Positions 1 through 9,796 are shown, numbered from the stretch's first letter. The stretch: 43,687 nt of DNA from Bacteroidales bacterium (GCA_017548545.1 JAFYZW010000026.1:35440-79126); one strand, 5' to 3'. Made by a program: numbers and translations. Notes: generated by a model not told the origin, from the letters alone.

Positions 1-416
1 ACGATAGCCTCCTCAGCCTTCTTCGAGAAAGCATGAGCAGAAACCTCGAGTGCTACACTGAGGGCACCCTTACCAAGGATCTTAACGAGATCTTTCTTGG
101 CTACAAGACCAGCCTCATGAAGAGTCTGAACATCGATCTTGTTGAGCGACTTGGCAGTTGCCAGGGCATCAAGGGTTGAAAGGTTGATAGCCTTATACTC
201 AACATGGTTGATGTTCTTGAAACCGAACTTAGGCAGACGACGCTGGATAGGCATCTGACCACCCTCGAAACCGATCTTCTTCTTATAGCCGGAACGCTGT
301 TTTGCGCCCTTGTTACCACGGGTTGAAGTGCCACCGAGACCGGAACCTGCACCACGGCCAATACGCTTACGGGTCTTTACAGAACCAGCGGCTGGCTTCA
401 AATTACTTAAATTCAT
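1..416 (-). CDS. rplO: 50S ribosomal protein L15 (partial, 3' end beyond window)
   Basis: This is the amino-terminal 138 codons of ribosomal protein L15, a large-subunit protein that binds 23S rRNA late in assembly. The protein starts MNLSNLKPAAGSVKTRKRIG and continues with the glycine-rich RGAGSGLGGTSTRGNKG segment typical of L15. The gene runs off the left window edge, so its stop codon is not seen. It is the last visible member of the spc part of the operon and lies 91 nt downstream of rpmD; secY would normally follow. The start at 416 is the only ATG consistent with the family amino terminus. Confidence 0.95.
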   Translation of the reverse strand, partial: MNLSNLKPAAGSVKTRKRIGRGAGSGLGGTSTRGNKGAKQRSGYKKKIGFEGGQMPIQRRLPKFGFKNINHVEYKAINLSTLDALATAKSLNKIDVQTLHEAGLVAKKDLVKILGKGALSVALEVSAHAFSKKAEEAI

Positions 417-453
417 ATTCTTTACACTTATATATTAAGTTAGTGATATGGAG

Positions 454-490
454 GGGATATGACTTGGTTTCCCTATTGTCGCCATATCCC
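454..490 (-). other. Hairpin between rpmD and rplO
   Basis: The arms GGGATATG (454-461) and CATATCCC (483-490) are perfectly complementary over 8 bp around a 21-nt loop. They sit in the 91-nt gap between rpmD and rplO, which is longer than most gaps in this operon. No T tract follows on the transcribed strand, so it is more likely an internal mRNA structure than a terminator. Its role is inferred only. Confidence 0.35.
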
Positions 491-507
491 ACCCGGGGAT
501 TTTTTAA

Positions 508-684
508 TTAGTCAACAAGAGCGACCAGATGAGCGACCTTGCGAATCTGACCACGAGTGCACTCGTTGTCAGGAAGCTCGCGGACCAGACCAATGCGGGT
601 CAGTCCGAGTGCATCAAGGGTCAACTTCTCAGTCTTAGGGCAGTTGATGCGGCTGCGAATAGCCTTTACTTTAATTGTTGCCAT
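508..684 (-). CDS. rpmD: 50S ribosomal protein L30
   Basis: A 58-residue protein starting MATIKVKAIRSRINCPKTEK, with the LTLDALGLTRIG segment characteristic of L30, a small large-subunit protein. It is complete and of normal bacterial length. It lies 17 nt downstream of rpsE and upstream of rplO, the standard spc order. The start at 684 is the only ATG in this frame near rpsE, and the stop is a TAA at 508-510. Confidence 0.95.
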   Translation of the reverse strand: MATIKVKAIRSRINCPKTEKLTLDALGLTRIGLVRELPDNECTRGQIRKVAHLVALVD

Positions 685-701
685 AATTTTCCTGGAATTT
701 A

Positions 702-1217
702 TTAACCTTTGAATACAACATCAAGTGAAACACCGCGATTCTCAGCAACCATCTTGGCATCACGAAGCTCGCAGAGAGCCTGAATAGTAGCCTTTACAAG
801 GTTGTGGGGGTTGGACGAGCCCTTCGACTTGCAGAGGACATCCTTCACACCAGCACTCTCCAGAACAGGACGCATAGCGCCACCTGCCTTCATGCCGGTA
901 CCCTCGGAAGCAGGAATGAGGAGAACCTCAGAACCGCCGAAACGGGCAGCTACCTCATGAGGAATAGTACCCTTGAGTACGGGAACCTTAACGAGGTTCT
1001 TCTTGGCGGACTCAACACCCTTAGCAATGGCAGCCTGAACTTCGCCTGCCTTACCAAGACCGTAACCTACGATACCATTGCCATCACCTACTACAACGAT
1101 AGCGGCGAAAGTAAAGGTACGGCCACCCTTGGTAACCTTAGTAACACGATTGATAGCAACCAAACGGTCCTTCAACTCGATATCATTGGCATTCTTTACT
1201 CGAATCATATCTGTCAT
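702..1217 (-). CDS. rpsE: 30S ribosomal protein S5
   Basis: This 171-residue protein is S5, which sits at the mRNA entry side of the 30S subunit and supports decoding accuracy. The double-stranded RNA-binding region is visible around residues 15-70 with the S5 signature [18 protein letters not shown] and GYGLGKA. The carboxy-terminal domain holds the usual [12 protein letters not shown] segment. It starts 3 nt after the rplR stop, which implies coupled translation. Confidence 0.97.
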   Translation of the reverse strand: MTDMIRVKNANDIELKDRLVAINRVTKVTKGGRTFTFAAIVVVGDGNGIVGYGLGKAGEVQAAIAKGVESAKKNLVKVPVLKGTIPHEVAARFGGSEVLLIPASEGTGMKAGGAMRPVLESAGVKDVLCKSKGSSNPHNLVKATIQALCELRDAKMVAENRGVSLDVVFKG

Positions 1218-1220
1218 TTA

Positions 1221-1562
1221 TTAGAATTTGAGACCACCTTCGCGAGCGCCCTCTGCCAAAGCCTGTACGCGGCCATGATAGAGATAACCATTGCGATCGA
1301 AAACAACCTCAGTGATGCCGGCAGCTGCACACTTCTCAGCGACAGCCAGGCCTACCTTCTTGGCAACCTCAGTCTTGTTGCCCTCGGTAATACCCTTTGA
1401 GCCTGCAGATACAAGGGTCTTGCCCTCAAGGTCGTTGACAACCTGTGCATAGATAGCCTTGTTGCTGCGGAATACGGTCAGACGTGGACGGCTGGCAGTA
1501 CCATTAACCTTCTTGCGAATACGGTGCTTAATCTTAATTCTTCTTTCTTTCTTAGTAATCAT
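1221..1562 (-). CDS. rplR: 50S ribosomal protein L18
   Basis: A 113-residue L18, which binds 5S rRNA and helps attach it to the 50S central protuberance. The basic amino terminus ([20 protein letters not shown]), the [19 protein letters not shown] core and the terminal GREGGLKF-like tail (read here as GAREGGLKF) are family features. It lies 23 nt downstream of rplF and 3 nt upstream of rpsE. Confidence 0.96.
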   Translation of the reverse strand: MITKKERRIKIKHRIRKKVNGTASRPRLTVFRSNKAIYAQVVNDLEGKTLVSAGSKGITEGNKTEVAKKVGLAVAEKCAAAGITEVVFDRNGYLYHGRVQALAEGAREGGLKF

Positions 1563-1585
1563 AATCGTCTAATTTAAAAGGTTAA

Positions 1586-2140
1586 TTATTTAGCACCGGC
1601 AGACTTGCCAGACTTACGACGAACAACCTCACCTACATAGAGGACACCCTTGCCCTTGTATGGCTCTGGCTTGCGGAAAGAACGAATCTTGGTGCAAATC
1701 AGACCGAGCAGTGCCTTGTCACAAGACTCCAGGGTAATCAATGGGTTCTGGTTACGCTCACTCTTGGTGGTCAGCTTGACCTCCTTGGGGAGAACCATGT
1801 AGATGGCATGAGAATAACCGAGGGAAAGCTCAAGGACATTGCCTGTGTTGCTGGCACGATAACCAACACCCACGAGCTGAAGCTCCTTCTTGAAACCTTC
1901 GCTGCAACCGATGATCATATTGTTGATCAACGAGCGATAGAGGCCGTGCAGAGCCTTGGTCTGCTTCTCTTCATTCGGACGGGTGAATTCGATCTTACCA
2001 TCCTCAATGCCGAGCTCGATACCGCCAGTAAGTTCCTGGCTCATCTCGCCGTTCTTACCCTTAACGGTAACAACATTATCCTTCACAGTGACAGTTACAC
2101 CTGCAGGAATAGTAATAGGCAATTTACCAATTCTTGACAT
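1586..2140 (-). CDS. rplF: 50S ribosomal protein L6
   Basis: A 184-residue L6, which lies near the GTPase-associated centre and the sarcin-ricin loop. It starts MSRIGKLPITIPAGV, carries the internal duplication of two alpha/beta domains typical of L6, and ends with the RRKSGKSAGAK basic tail. The segment PEPYKGKGVLY matches the carboxy-terminal signature. It sits 18 nt after rpsH, in standard order. Confidence 0.97.
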   Translation of the reverse strand: MSRIGKLPITIPAGVTVTVKDNVVTVKGKNGEMSQELTGGIELGIEDGKIEFTRPNEEKQTKALHGLYRSLINNMIIGCSEGFKKELQLVGVGYRASNTGNVLELSLGYSHAIYMVLPKEVKLTTKSERNQNPLITLESCDKALLGLICTKIRSFRKPEPYKGKGVLYVGEVVRRKSGKSAGAK

Positions 2141-2158
2141 AGCTTATACCTCCTTTCA

Positions 2159-2554
2159 TTAATAGATGTAACACAGCACCTCACCACCGACCTTCTGGGC
2201 AGCAGCCTCCTTGTCGGTCATGACGCCGCGCGAAGTGGAAAGGATGGCGATGCCGAGTCCGTTGAGGACGCGTGGCATATCCTTATAGCCCACATACTTG
2301 CGGAGACCTGGGGTGGATACACGAGTCAGACTCTTAATAGCACTCACGTGGTTTACAGGATCATACTTCAAGGCAACCTTGATAGTACCCTGTGGGCCAT
2401 CGTCGATGAACTTATAGTTCATGATGTAACCCTTCTCGAAGAGGATCTTGCAAATCTCCTTCTTCAAGTTTGACGCTGGAATCTCAACGACACGATGCTT
2501 AGCGGCGATGGCGTTGCGAAGACGGGTCAAAAAATCTGCAATTGAATCAGTCAT
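2159..2554 (-). CDS. rpsH: 30S ribosomal protein S8
   Basis: A 131-residue S8, a primary 16S rRNA-binding protein of the platform. It begins MTDSIADFLTRLRNAIAAKH and ends with the family signature STSRGVMTDKEAAAQKVGGE. In enterobacteria S8 represses the spc operon by binding its mRNA; nothing here shows whether that holds in this organism. The gap to rpsN upstream is 131 nt, long for this operon. Confidence 0.97.
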   Translation of the reverse strand: MTDSIADFLTRLRNAIAAKHRVVEIPASNLKKEICKILFEKGYIMNYKFIDDGPQGTIKVALKYDPVNHVSAIKSLTRVSTPGLRKYVGYKDMPRVLNGLGIAILSTSRGVMTDKEAAAQKVGGEVLCYIY

Positions 2555-2685
2555 TTGATTTTGTTTGTTAAATTGATCCGGAACCTCCGGACAATATTTA
2601 ATAAAAAAAACATATACGCAAATATCGGCGGGTCTTTAGGCCCGCTGATATTCTATTGTATCAGAGAGAGTGTGGGTCCACCGGA

Positions 2686-2973
2686 TTACCAGCTAGCCTT
2701 CTTGACACCAGGGATGAGACCGGCAGAAGCCATCTCACGGAACTGGATACGAGAAAGACCGAACTGACGCATATATCCCTTTGGACGGCCAGTCACCTTG
2801 CAGCGGTTGTGAAGGCGAACTGGAGAAGCATTCTTTGGAAGAGCCTGAAGCTCCTGAACGGCCTCATAGTCACCGGCAGCGGCACGCTTCTTAAGTTCTG
2901 CACGCTTGGCAGCATACTTCTTAACAAGAGCCTGACGCTTAACCTCACGGGCTACCATTGAAATCTTTGCCAT
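2686..2973 (-). CDS. rpsN: 30S ribosomal protein S14, zinc-independent type
   Basis: A 95-residue S14 of the 30S head. It has the long form with a basic amino-terminal helix and the signature [20 protein letters not shown] followed by [11 protein letters not shown]. Only one cysteine is present, so the paired CxxC zinc ribbon of the short S14 form is absent; this is the C-minus type. It lies 9 nt downstream of rplE. Confidence 0.96.
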   Translation of the reverse strand: MAKISMVAREVKRQALVKKYAAKRAELKKRAAAGDYEAVQELQALPKNASPVRLHNRCKVTGRPKGYMRQFGLSRIQFREMASAGLIPGVKKASW

Positions 2974-2982
2974 ATCTTAATC

Positions 2983-3537
2983 TTACTTTTTAGCGTTCTT
3001 GAATGGAAGACCGAACTCCTTCAGCAGAGCATAGCCCTCCTCATCAGTCCTGGCAGAAGTCACGAAAGTGATGTTCATACCAAGCAGGCGCTGAATGCTG
3101 TCGATGTTGATTTCAGGGAAAATAATCTGCTCGGTGATACCGAGAGTATAGTTGCCACGACCATCAAGCTTTGACTCGATACCGTTGAAGTCACGGATAC
3201 GTGGGAGAGCCACACGGATCAGACGCTCGAGGAACTCGTACATCATCTGATGACGAAGGGTAACGCGAACGCCGATAGGCATCTGCTTACGAACCTTGAA
3301 CTGAGCGATGTCCTTCTTCGAAAGAGTCTGCACAGCCTTCTGGCCAGTGATGGCAGTAAGTTCGGCGATAGCAGTTTCAATGATCTTCTTGTCAGCAACA
3401 GCCATACCGAGGCCCTCGTTGATGACAATCTTCTCGAGACGGGGCACCTGCATAACAGTGGTGTAACCAAACTGCTTGGTAAGTGCAGGAACGATGGTCT
3501 CTTTGTAATATTGCTTAAGTGATGCAGTATTTGCCAT
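2983..3537 (-). CDS. rplE: 50S ribosomal protein L5
   Basis: A 184-residue L5, which with L18 holds 5S rRNA and contacts the P-site tRNA elbow. The segments [18 protein letters not shown] and [19 protein letters not shown] match the amino-terminal domain, and [18 protein letters not shown] with [18 protein letters not shown] the carboxy-terminal one. The length is normal. It starts 17 nt after the rplX stop. Confidence 0.97.
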   Translation of the reverse strand: MANTASLKQYYKETIVPALTKQFGYTTVMQVPRLEKIVINEGLGMAVADKKIIETAIAELTAITGQKAVQTLSKKDIAQFKVRKQMPIGVRVTLRHQMMYEFLERLIRVALPRIRDFNGIESKLDGRGNYTLGITEQIIFPEINIDSIQRLLGMNITFVTSARTDEEGYALLKEFGLPFKNAKK

Positions 3538-3554
3538 TATTTAGACCTCCTTAA

Positions 3555-3839
3555 TTACTTTTTGATTTTAATGTTGGTAACCTTACCGGTCGAACGGACA
3601 GCCTTACCATTCTCATTGATGCGATTGAGCTTGGAGACATGGATAGGAGCCTCTTTCTCAATGATGCCGCCCTGAGGATACTTTGCATTTGGCTTGGTGC
3701 TCTTCTTCACGATGTTGAGACCTTCGACGATAGCGGTCTTCTTCTCAACATTCACTGAAAGGACCTTACCAGTCTTGCCCTTGTTCTCACCAGAGTTGAC
3801 AACCACGTTGTCACCCTTCTTTACGTTCAATGTATTCAT
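3555..3839 (-). CDS. rplX: 50S ribosomal protein L24
   Basis: A 94-residue L24, an assembly initiator that binds 23S rRNA near the exit tunnel. The KOW motif is clear: [21 protein letters not shown] longer reading from 3884 would add 15 unrelated residues and overlap rplN, so the ATG at 3839 is preferred; it gives [10 protein letters not shown] and a 16-nt gap from rplN. The [17 protein letters not shown] segment is also typical of the family. Confidence 0.95.
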   Translation of the reverse strand: MNTLNVKKGDNVVVNSGENKGKTGKVLSVNVEKKTAIVEGLNIVKKSTKPNAKYPQGGIIEKEAPIHVSKLNRINENGKAVRSTGKVTNIKIKK

Positions 3840-3855
3840 ATCTGCATTTACGTTA

Positions 3856-4221
3856 TTAGAGCACTTCAGGTGCAAGTGAAACAATCTTCATGTTAGCAGC
3901 ACGGAGCTCACGGGCAACAGGGCCAAAAATACGTGATCCACGCATATCACCAGCGTTGTTCAAAAGAACACAGGCATTGTCATCAAAGCGGATATAAGAA
4001 CCATCAGGACGGCGAACCTCCTTCTTGGTACGTACGATAATGGCCTTGCTGACGGTACCCTTCTTCATGTCGCTAGAAGGAACAACACTCTTCACAGTCA
4101 CTACGATAATATCACCTACAGATGCATATCGGCGACCAGTGCCACCCAGCACGCGGATGCAGAGGCACTCTTTACCACCGGAGTTATCGGCGATCTTAAG
4201 TCTAGATTCAGTCTGTATCAT
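3856..4221 (-). CDS. rplN: 50S ribosomal protein L14
   Basis: A 121-residue L14 of the subunit interface. It begins [19 protein letters not shown], and contains the signature [16 protein letters not shown]. It ends with the conserved REL(R)[14 protein letters not shown] stretch. The length matches the bacterial family. It is placed 5 nt after rpsQ. Confidence 0.97.
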   Translation of the reverse strand: MIQTESRLKIADNSGGKECLCIRVLGGTGRRYASVGDIIVVTVKSVVPSSDMKKGTVSKAIIVRTKKEVRRPDGSYIRFDDNACVLLNNAGDMRGSRIFGPVARELRAANMKIVSLAPEVL

Positions 4222-4226
4222 AATAT

Positions 4227-4484
4227 TTACTTAGCCTTTTCGAGGATTTCTACTAAACGCCAACGCTTTGTCTTGCTCAGCGGACGAGTTTCCATCAGGA
4301 GGACGCGATCGCCTACCTGGGCCTCATTCTTTTCGTCATGAGCGTGGTATTTCTTTGTCTTGTTGACAAACTTACCATAGATTGGGTGCTTCTCCTTGTA
4401 CTTCACAGTAACGGTGATGGTCTTGTCCATCTTATCGCTGGAGACGATGCCCATTCTAGTTTTTCTAAGATTTCTTGTTTCCAT
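4227..4484 (-). CDS. rpsQ: 30S ribosomal protein S17
   Basis: An 85-residue S17, an OB-fold primary 16S rRNA-binding protein needed early in 30S assembly. The fold signature [20 protein letters not shown] is followed by [19 protein letters not shown] and a terminal [16 protein letters not shown]. It lies 42 nt after rpmC in the normal S10-spc order. Confidence 0.97.
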   Translation of the reverse strand: METRNLRKTRMGIVSSDKMDKTITVTVKYKEKHPIYGKFVNKTKKYHAHDEKNEAQVGDRVLLMETRPLSKTKRWRLVEILEKAK

Positions 4485-4526
4485 TGAAAAAATCTGTTCT
4501 AAAATAAAATTGAGTTGTGAGGATGC

Positions 4527-4730
4527 TTATTCAACCTGAGCAGCGGCTGTGCGGTTGTTGAGTTCAGTCAGCATACGGGCGACATCACGACGGGTAGTGC
4601 GGATTACCATTGGATTGTCCAGAGGGGCAATGGCATGGTTGAACTCAAGTGATTCCAGCTTTGCCTTCGTCTCAGCAATACGACCTTGCAGTTCCTCAAT
4701 TGTAAGATTCTTAAGTTCTGAAGTCTTCAT
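4527..4730 (-). CDS. rpmC: 50S ribosomal protein L29
   Basis: A 67-residue helical hairpin protein at the rim of the exit tunnel, where trigger factor and SRP dock. The sequence MKTSELKNLTIEELQGRIAE and the later NPMVIRTTRRDVARMLTELN are typical of L29. It lies 14 nt downstream of rplP. Confidence 0.95.
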   Translation of the reverse strand: MKTSELKNLTIEELQGRIAETKAKLESLEFNHAIAPLDNPMVIRTTRRDVARMLTELNNRTAAAQVE

Positions 4731-4744
4731 TGTTGTGGTTTGTT

Positions 4745-5179
4745 TTAGAGAACGACAAGTTCTGGATCATAATCGCGACGAACGACAAACTTGGTCTGGA
4801 CAGGGAGCTTCTGGGCACCAAGGCGGAGAGCCTCCTTAGCAACCTCGAAAGGCACACCATCAATCTCAAAGAGGATACGACCGGGGTTGCAGTCTGCTAC
4901 CCAGCCTTCCGGATCACCCTTACCTTTACCCATTCGGACATCGGCAGGCTTGCGAGTGTAAGGCTTGTCGGGGAACACGCGGCACCAGAGCTGACCTTCA
5001 CGCTGCATATAACGGGTGATAGCGACACGAGCGGCTTCAAGTTGACGCGAATTGATCCACTTATTCTCAAGCGTCTTGATTCCGAATGAACCGAACGCCA
5101 ACTGATTGCCTCGCTGGGCATTGCCCTTGAGGTTGTTCTTCTGCTGACGGCGGTATTTAGTTCTTTTCGGCTGTAACAT
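4745..5179 (-). CDS. rplP: 50S ribosomal protein L16
   Basis: A 144-residue L16, which helps organise the A-site region and the peptidyl transferase centre. The amino terminus [20 protein letters not shown], the segment [20 protein letters not shown] and the loop [14 protein letters not shown] are strongly conserved. It sits 28 nt after rpsC. Confidence 0.97.
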   Translation of the reverse strand: MLQPKRTKYRRQQKNNLKGNAQRGNQLAFGSFGIKTLENKWINSRQLEAARVAITRYMQREGQLWCRVFPDKPYTRKPADVRMGKGKGDPEGWVADCNPGRILFEIDGVPFEVAKEALRLGAQKLPVQTKFVVRRDYDPELVVL

Positions 5180-5207
5180 TGTTTTAAAGCTTCTAAATCG
5201 TTATTAT

Positions 5208-5957
5208 TTATTTTTTGTTACGGAAACCGCCACGACGCTCGCCATCACGGCGACCACGACGCTCGCCACGGGCTTCGCCCTGTGGACGTCCAGTTTCCTT
5301 CTGCTTGGCGAAGTTTGGAGCAAGATCCTTCTTGCCATAGACCTCACCACGGCAGATCCATACCTTGATGCCGATTACACCTACCTTGGTGATAGCCTCA
5401 GCCAGTGCGTAGTCGATGTCTGCACGGAAAGTGTGAAGTGGGGTACGACCCTCCTTGTACATCTCCTTGCGCGACATTTCAGCGCCGTTGAGACGTCCTG
5501 AGCACTGAACCTTAATGCCCTCAGCACCTACACGCATGGCAGACTGGATAGCCATCTTGACGGCACGACGGTAAGCAACCTTACCCTCTACCTGGCGTGC
5601 GATGTTGTTTGCTACGATTGCGGCATCAACTTCAGGCTTCTTGATCTCGTAGATGTTGATCTGAACATCCTTATCAGTTATTGACTTCAGCTCCTCCTTC
5701 AGCTTATCCACTTCGCTGCCAGCCTTGCCGATGATGATTCCCGGACGGGCAGTGCAGATAGTGATGGTGACGAGCTTGAGTGTACGTTCAATCACAATGC
5801 GGGAAAGGCTTGCCTTTGCAAGACGTGCATTGAGATACTTGCGAATCTTAGCATCCTCTACGATGGTATCACCACAGTTCTTGGAAGCAAACCAGTTGGA
5901 ATCCCAACCACGGATGATGCCCAGACGATTTGAAATTGGAGAAATTTTCTGTCCCAT
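5208..5957 (-). CDS. rpsC: 30S ribosomal protein S3
   Basis: A 249-residue S3, part of the mRNA entry pore. The type-2 KH domain is visible around residues 40-110, with the GxxG loop in [20 protein letters not shown]. The carboxy-terminal domain contains [20 protein letters not shown] and [16 protein letters not shown]. The tail (about residues 215-249) is a low-complexity Arg/Gly-rich extension, common in Bacteroidota S3. It lies 11 nt after rplV. Confidence 0.97.
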   Translation of the reverse strand: MGQKISPISNRLGIIRGWDSNWFASKNCGDTIVEDAKIRKYLNARLAKASLSRIVIERTLKLVTITICTARPGIIIGKAGSEVDKLKEELKSITDKDVQINIYEIKKPEVDAAIVANNIARQVEGKVAYRRAVKMAIQSAMRVGAEGIKVQCSGRLNGAEMSRKEMYKEGRTPLHTFRADIDYALAEAITKVGVIGIKVWICRGEVYGKKDLAPNFAKQKETGRPQGEARGERRGRRDGERRGGFRNKK

Positions 5958-5968
5958 GTTAGAGAATA

Positions 5969-6370
5969 TTAAGCTTCTTTGTTAATTGTATCTACGTAAA
6001 GAGTCACGTGGTTAGAGCGCTTGCGAATGCGGTATGCGCGACCCTGGGGTGCAGGGCGAAGGCGCTTGATGGTGACACCTTCGTCAACGAAGATTTCACT
6101 CACCTTGAGCTGGCCGGCCTCAGCCTTTTGACCAGTCTTGGCCTCCCAGTTAGCAATAGCGGACTTCAAAAGAAGCTCAACACGGGCAGCAGCCTCCTTG
6201 TTGGAGAAGTGAAGGACACCCAAAGCCTTGAAAGCCTCCATGCCGCGTACCATATCAGCTACGAGACGCATCTTGCGTGGAGAGGTTGGGATGTTGTTAT
6301 ACTTAGCAAAATAGGTGTTCTTACGGGCTTCCTTCAGCTTATTGGCAGAGTTTTGTTTTCTATTAGCCAT
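5969..6370 (-). CDS. rplV: 50S ribosomal protein L22
   Basis: A 133-residue L22; the family's long loop lines the nascent-peptide tunnel beside L4. The segments [20 protein letters not shown] and the loop ending [20 protein letters not shown] are conserved. The amino terminus is extended by about 20 basic residues relative to the enterobacterial protein. It lies 31 nt after rpsS. Confidence 0.96.
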   Translation of the reverse strand: MANRKQNSANKLKEARKNTYFAKYNNIPTSPRKMRLVADMVRGMEAFKALGVLHFSNKEAAARVELLLKSAIANWEAKTGQKAEAGQLKVSEIFVDEGVTIKRLRPAPQGRAYRIRKRSNHVTLYVDTINKEA

Positions 6371-6401
6371 TGTTCTTGAATTGTTTTAGTAAGACCCTAT
6401 A

Positions 6402-6668
6402 TTACTTGCGATTACCAGAGTGGCCACGGAATGTGCGAGTCATTGAGAACTCACCGAGCTTGTGACCTACCATGTTCTCAGTTACATATACTGGAACGAA
6501 CTTGTTACCGTTGTGAACAGCGATGGTGTGACCAACGAAATCAGGAGAGATCGTGGTAGCACGAGACCAAGTCTTGACTACAGCCTTCTTGCCGGACTCA
6601 TTCATGGCAAGGATCTTCTTCTCGAGCTTAACGCTAATAAACGGGCCTTTTTTTAAGGAACGACTCAT
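6402..6668 (-). CDS. rpsS: 30S ribosomal protein S19
   Basis: An 88-residue S19 of the 30S head, contacting S13 and the A-site. It starts [20 protein letters not shown] and includes the signature [21 protein letters not shown] and [17 protein letters not shown]. It lies 32 nt after rplB. Confidence 0.97.
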   Translation of the reverse strand: MSRSLKKGPFISVKLEKKILAMNESGKKAVVKTWSRATTISPDFVGHTIAVHNGNKFVPVYVTENMVGHKLGEFSMTRTFRGHSGNRK

Positions 6669-6700
6669 ATTATTATATTAAATAATGTGTTACTTCAAAA

Positions 6701-7528
6701 TTACTTCTTATTAGCTCTCTCGATGATGTACTTCGAAGACTGCTTCTTTGGTGAGCGTGTCTTCAGACCCTTAGCGTAGAGACCCTTACGAGAACGTGGG
6801 TGACCACCAGACTGACGACCTTCGCCACCACCCATTGGGTGATCGACTGGGTTCATAACGACGCCACGGTTGTGTGGACGACGGCCCAACCAGCGAGAGC
6901 GACCTGCCTTACCACTCTTCTCGAGTGCGTGGTCAGAGTTGCCTACCGAACCGATAGTTGCCTTGCAGGTGGCAAGGATCTTGCGGGTTTCGCCTGAAGG
7001 GAGCTTAATGATTGCATAGTCACCTTCTTTTGAAGTAAGCTGAGCGAAGTTACCAGCAGAACGAACAAGGGCGGCACCCTGTCCCGGGCGGAGCTCGATG
7101 TTGTGAATGACTGTACCTACTGGAATGTCCTTAAGCGTAAGTGCGTTGCCAACTTCTGGAAGAGCCTCAGCACCTGATTCAACATGAGCGCCTACCTTGA
7201 GGCCGTTAGGTGCGAGGATGTAACGCTTTTCGCCATCTACATAGTAGAGAAGGGCGATGTTAGCGCTGCGGTTAGGATCGTACTCGATAGACTTGACTAC
7301 AGCCGGTACGCCATCCTTGTTGCGCTTGAAATCGATGATACGGTAAGACTGCTTGTGACCACCACCGATGTAACGCATGGTGAGGCGGCCCTGGTTGTTA
7401 CGTCCGCCAGTCTTGGTCTTACCGACTGTGAGAGACTTCTCTGGCTTCTTAGCGGTAATCTCATCGAATGCGCTAATAGCTTTGCCTCTCTGGCCCGGAG
7501 TTGTGGGCTTGAATTTGCGGATTGCCAT
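6701..7528 (-). CDS. rplB: 50S ribosomal protein L2
   Basis: A 275-residue L2, a primary 23S rRNA binder needed for subunit joining and peptidyl transferase activity. It starts [18 protein letters not shown]; an upstream in-frame ATG at 7588 would add 20 residues with no family similarity, so the start at 7528 is chosen. The carboxy-terminal signature [20 protein letters not shown], containing the functionally important histidine, is intact. Confidence 0.97.
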   Translation of the reverse strand: MAIRKFKPTTPGQRGKAISAFDEITAKKPEKSLTVGKTKTGGRNNQGRLTMRYIGGGHKQSYRIIDFKRNKDGVPAVVKSIEYDPNRSANIALLYYVDGEKRYILAPNGLKVGAHVESGAEALPEVGNALTLKDIPVGTVIHNIELRPGQGAALVRSAGNFAQLTSKEGDYAIIKLPSGETRKILATCKATIGSVGNSDHALEKSGKAGRSRWLGRRPHNRGVVMNPVDHPMGGGEGRQSGGHPRSRKGLYAKGLKTRSPKKQSSKYIIERANKK

Positions 7529-7662
7529 TGTTTGTTTTAGCATTCTCGGCCGTCGCAAAACGCAATTGCTGAAGTTCCGAGTTACCATCCGACGTATCGC
7601 GATGGGCTTTCGAACAACTTTGCTGCGCCCGGAGGGCGGCCGAAGTTAGTGAATATAGTTAC
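7529..7662 (-). other. Structured GC-rich spacer between rplW and rplB
   Basis: This 134-nt spacer is much longer than the usual gaps in this operon. Perfect 7-bp arms TCGGCCG (7546-7552) and CGGCCGA (7637-7643) could close a domain of 84 nt. A smaller hairpin, CGCCC-tcc-GGGCG on the transcribed strand, lies just inside the right arm. No convincing gene is present. It may be an mRNA structural element or a dispersed repeat that landed in the operon; the sequence alone does not decide. Confidence 0.4.
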
Positions 7663-7998
7663 TTAGTTGATGTTAGCGTAGAAATCAATCGTATCGCCTT
7701 CCTTGAGGGTCACATAGGCCTTCTTGTAAGCGGCAGTCTTGCCGACCTGCAGACCCTTCTTGGTGTAGCGGCTCTTGACCTTGCCGGGGTAGTTGATGGT
7801 GTTCACCGCTTCAACTGTCACTCCGAACTTCTCTTCTACTGCGTGCTTGATTTGGATCTTGTTGGCGTTGGGGTCAACATAGAAACCATAAACGACGTTA
7901 ACAGGAGCGCTACCATCCTTCTTCTTGCGAGCTTCAGATGACTTGTCTGTGATCTTGGTCATCTTCTCAGTTACGATGGGTTTAATCAGAATTGCCAT
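7663..7998 (-). CDS. rplW: 50S ribosomal protein L23
   Basis: A 111-residue L23, which forms the chaperone docking site at the tunnel exit. Its amino terminus reads MAILIKPIVTEKMTKITDKS. The core motif YGFYVDPNANKIQIKHAVEE and the segment VNTINYPGKVKSRYTKKGLQ are family features. A short polar insert (about residues 18-33) is present near the amino terminus. It lies 14 nt after rplD. Confidence 0.96.
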   Translation of the reverse strand: MAILIKPIVTEKMTKITDKSSEARKKKDGSAPVNVVYGFYVDPNANKIQIKHAVEEKFGVTVEAVNTINYPGKVKSRYTKKGLQVGKTAAYKKAYVTLKEGDTIDFYANIN

Positions 7999-8012
7999 GT
8001 CTGTTACTTGCT

Positions 8013-8633
8013 TTAGAGGTTGTTAACTGTTTCAACAGCGCTCTCTGAAATCACGAGTGTGCCGCAGTTCATCACGCTATAGGTGTTGAGTGAATCTGCT
8101 GGCAGGACGCTGACTTTCTTGAGGTTTCGAGCAGACAAAAGTACGTTTTTATTTTCACTTGTGCAAATAAATGCGACCTTTTTTTCTGCAACCTGCAGAT
8201 TTTTAACGATGTTAGCAATTGCTTTGGTAGATGGAGTTTCCAATTTAACGTCCTCAATTACGACAATTGCGTTCTCTGCAGCCTTGGTTGAGAGGGCGCT
8301 CTTACGAGCGAGAGCCTTCACTTTTTTGTTGAGCTTGAAGCTGTAATCGCGGGGCTTTGGGCCGAATACACGACCACCACCGACGAGCACTGGCGAGTTG
8401 ATGTCACCACGACGTGCACCGCCGCCGCCCTTCTGGCGACCGAGCTTGCGGGTCGAACCGCTGACCTCGCTACGCTCCTTTGACTTGTGGGTACCCTGAC
8501 GCTGGTCAGCAAGGAACTGCTTAACAGCGAGGTAGATTACATGGTTGTTGGGCTCAATGCCAAAAACCTCATCGTTGAGGACAACGGTACGACCGGTTTC
8601 CTTACCTTCCTTGTTCAATACTTTCAGTTCCAT
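8013..8633 (-). CDS. rplD: 50S ribosomal protein L4
   Basis: A 206-residue L4; its extended loop lines the exit tunnel. The loop is visible as [20 protein letters not shown] followed by [20 protein letters not shown]. In enterobacteria L4 also represses the S10 operon; no evidence for that is visible here. Its start codon overlaps the last base of rplC by 1 nt, so the two are likely coupled in translation. Confidence 0.97.
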   Translation of the reverse strand: MELKVLNKEGKETGRTVVLNDEVFGIEPNNHVIYLAVKQFLADQRQGTHKSKERSEVSGSTRKLGRQKGGGGARRGDINSPVLVGGGRVFGPKPRDYSFKLNKKVKALARKSALSTKAAENAIVVIEDVKLETPSTKAIANIVKNLQVAEKKVAFICTSENKNVLLSARNLKKVSVLPADSLNTYSVMNCGTLVISESAVETVNNL

Positions 8634-9253
8634 TACTTCTCAATCGTTAAAAGTGAACCCTTTGCTCCTGGCACGCTGCCCTTCACGAGGAGGAGGTTGT
8701 GCTCAGGAATAACCTTCAACACCTGGAGATTCTGTACAGTCACCTGTACATTACCCATCTGGCCACCCATACGGAGACCCTTGAACACGCGTGCTGGATA
8801 AGAGCATGCGCCGATAGAACCTGGCTTACGCAGACGATCGTCCTGACCGTGTGTAGTCTGACCTACGCCACCGAAACCATGACGCTTCACAACGCCCTGA
8901 AAGCCGTGACCCTTGGAGGTGCCGACAACATCTACGAACTCAACGTCACCGAAGAGATCACCCACAGTGATTACATCACCGAGCTGATACTGCTTCTCGT
9001 AACCCTTAAACTCTGCAAGGTGCTTCATTGGAGCAACACCTGCTTTCTTGAGGTGACCCATCACTGGCTTGGAGACATGCTTCTCAGTGGTCTCCTCGAA
9101 GCCGACCTGTACAGCTTCATAACCATCCTTCTCGATCGTCTTGATCTGAGTCACAACACAAGGACCTACTTCAATAACAGTGCATGGCACGTTCTTGCCA
9201 TCAGCACTGAAGACGGAAGTCATTCCGACTTTCTTGCCTAATAATCCTGGCAT
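8633..9253 (-). CDS. rplC: 50S ribosomal protein L3
   Basis: A 206-residue L3, which binds near the peptidyl transferase centre and initiates 50S assembly. It begins [20 protein letters not shown]. The central loop [19 protein letters not shown], containing the glutamine that is methylated in some bacteria, is present. A 186-nt spacer separates it from rpsJ. Confidence 0.97.
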   Translation of the reverse strand: MPGLLGKKVGMTSVFSADGKNVPCTVIEVGPCVVTQIKTIEKDGYEAVQVGFEETTEKHVSKPVMGHLKKAGVAPMKHLAEFKGYEKQYQLGDVITVGDLFGDVEFVDVVGTSKGHGFQGVVKRHGFGGVGQTTHGQDDRLRKPGSIGACSYPARVFKGLRMGGQMGNVQVTVQNLQVLKVIPEHNLLLVKGSVPGAKGSLLTIEK

Positions 9254-9439
9254 ATTTCAGTTACTTGTTGTGCCTGGCGGGAATGTCTTCGTCCGAAAAC
9301 GTTCCACAGGCGGTTAATAATGTAAAAAATGATTTGTATTTCGATAATTTAGGGCCGAAATATCCCCTTTCCAGGGTCTATCCCGGTTTAGAAGGTGGAG
9401 GGAGGGGTCACCTCCCCCTACCCGATACGGTTGTAGTGA
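9254..9439 (-). other. 186-nt rpsJ-rplC spacer with GC-rich hairpin
   Basis: The spacer holds no gene I can support. It contains a strong hairpin at 9394-9422: on the transcribed strand GGGGGAGG and CCCCTCCC flank a 3-nt loop, with further flanking pairs. The hairpin lies close to the rpsJ stop and is not followed by a T tract, so I read it as an mRNA structure or partial attenuator, not a full terminator. Confidence 0.4.
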
Positions 9440-9745
9440 TTACACCTTGATCTCAACCTCAACACCTGAAGGCAGCTCGATCTTCATCAGAGCCTCCACG
9501 GTGCGTGGGGTAGCCGACACGATGTCAATGAGACGCTTGTAGGCGCAGAGCTGGAACTGCTCGCGGCTCTTCTTGTTTACGAAGGTCGAGCGGTTAACAG
9601 TAAAGATGCGCTTCAAGGTTGGCAACGGAATAGGGCCGTTTACCTTGGCACCTGTTGACTTCACGGTCTTTACGATCTTCTCAGCTGACTTGTCAACGAG
9701 CATGTGGTCGAAAGACTTCAACTTAATACGAATTTTCTGATCCAT
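9440..9745 (-). CDS. rpsJ: 30S ribosomal protein S10
   Basis: A 101-residue S10, a 30S head protein that in enterobacteria also acts with NusB in antitermination. It starts [20 protein letters not shown]; the signature [20 protein letters not shown] is present. It directly follows fusA (51 nt) with no tuf gene between, so the str and S10 clusters are merged here. Confidence 0.97.
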   Translation of the reverse strand: MDQKIRIKLKSFDHMLVDKSAEKIVKTVKSTGAKVNGPIPLPTLKRIFTVNRSTFVNKKSREQFQLCAYKRLIDIVSATPRTVEALMKIELPSGVEVEIKV

Positions 9746-9796
9746 ATTTGGTTTTAAGAATTTACGTTAATTAATAATTGATCTTTACGACCTTGA

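Noticed and set aside
5208..5310. Arg/Gly-rich tail of S3 as a frameshift artefact
   Set aside because: Basic low-complexity tails are common on S3 of this phylum and the frame is intact to the stop codon.
8072..8512. Alternative frames inside rplD and other ribosomal genes
   Set aside because: They are shadows of well-supported ribosomal protein genes with no independent evidence.
9746..9796. Missing tuf gene between fusA and rpsJ as a deletion
   Set aside because: From general knowledge of Bacteroidota, tuf is normally located elsewhere, so its absence here is ordinary.
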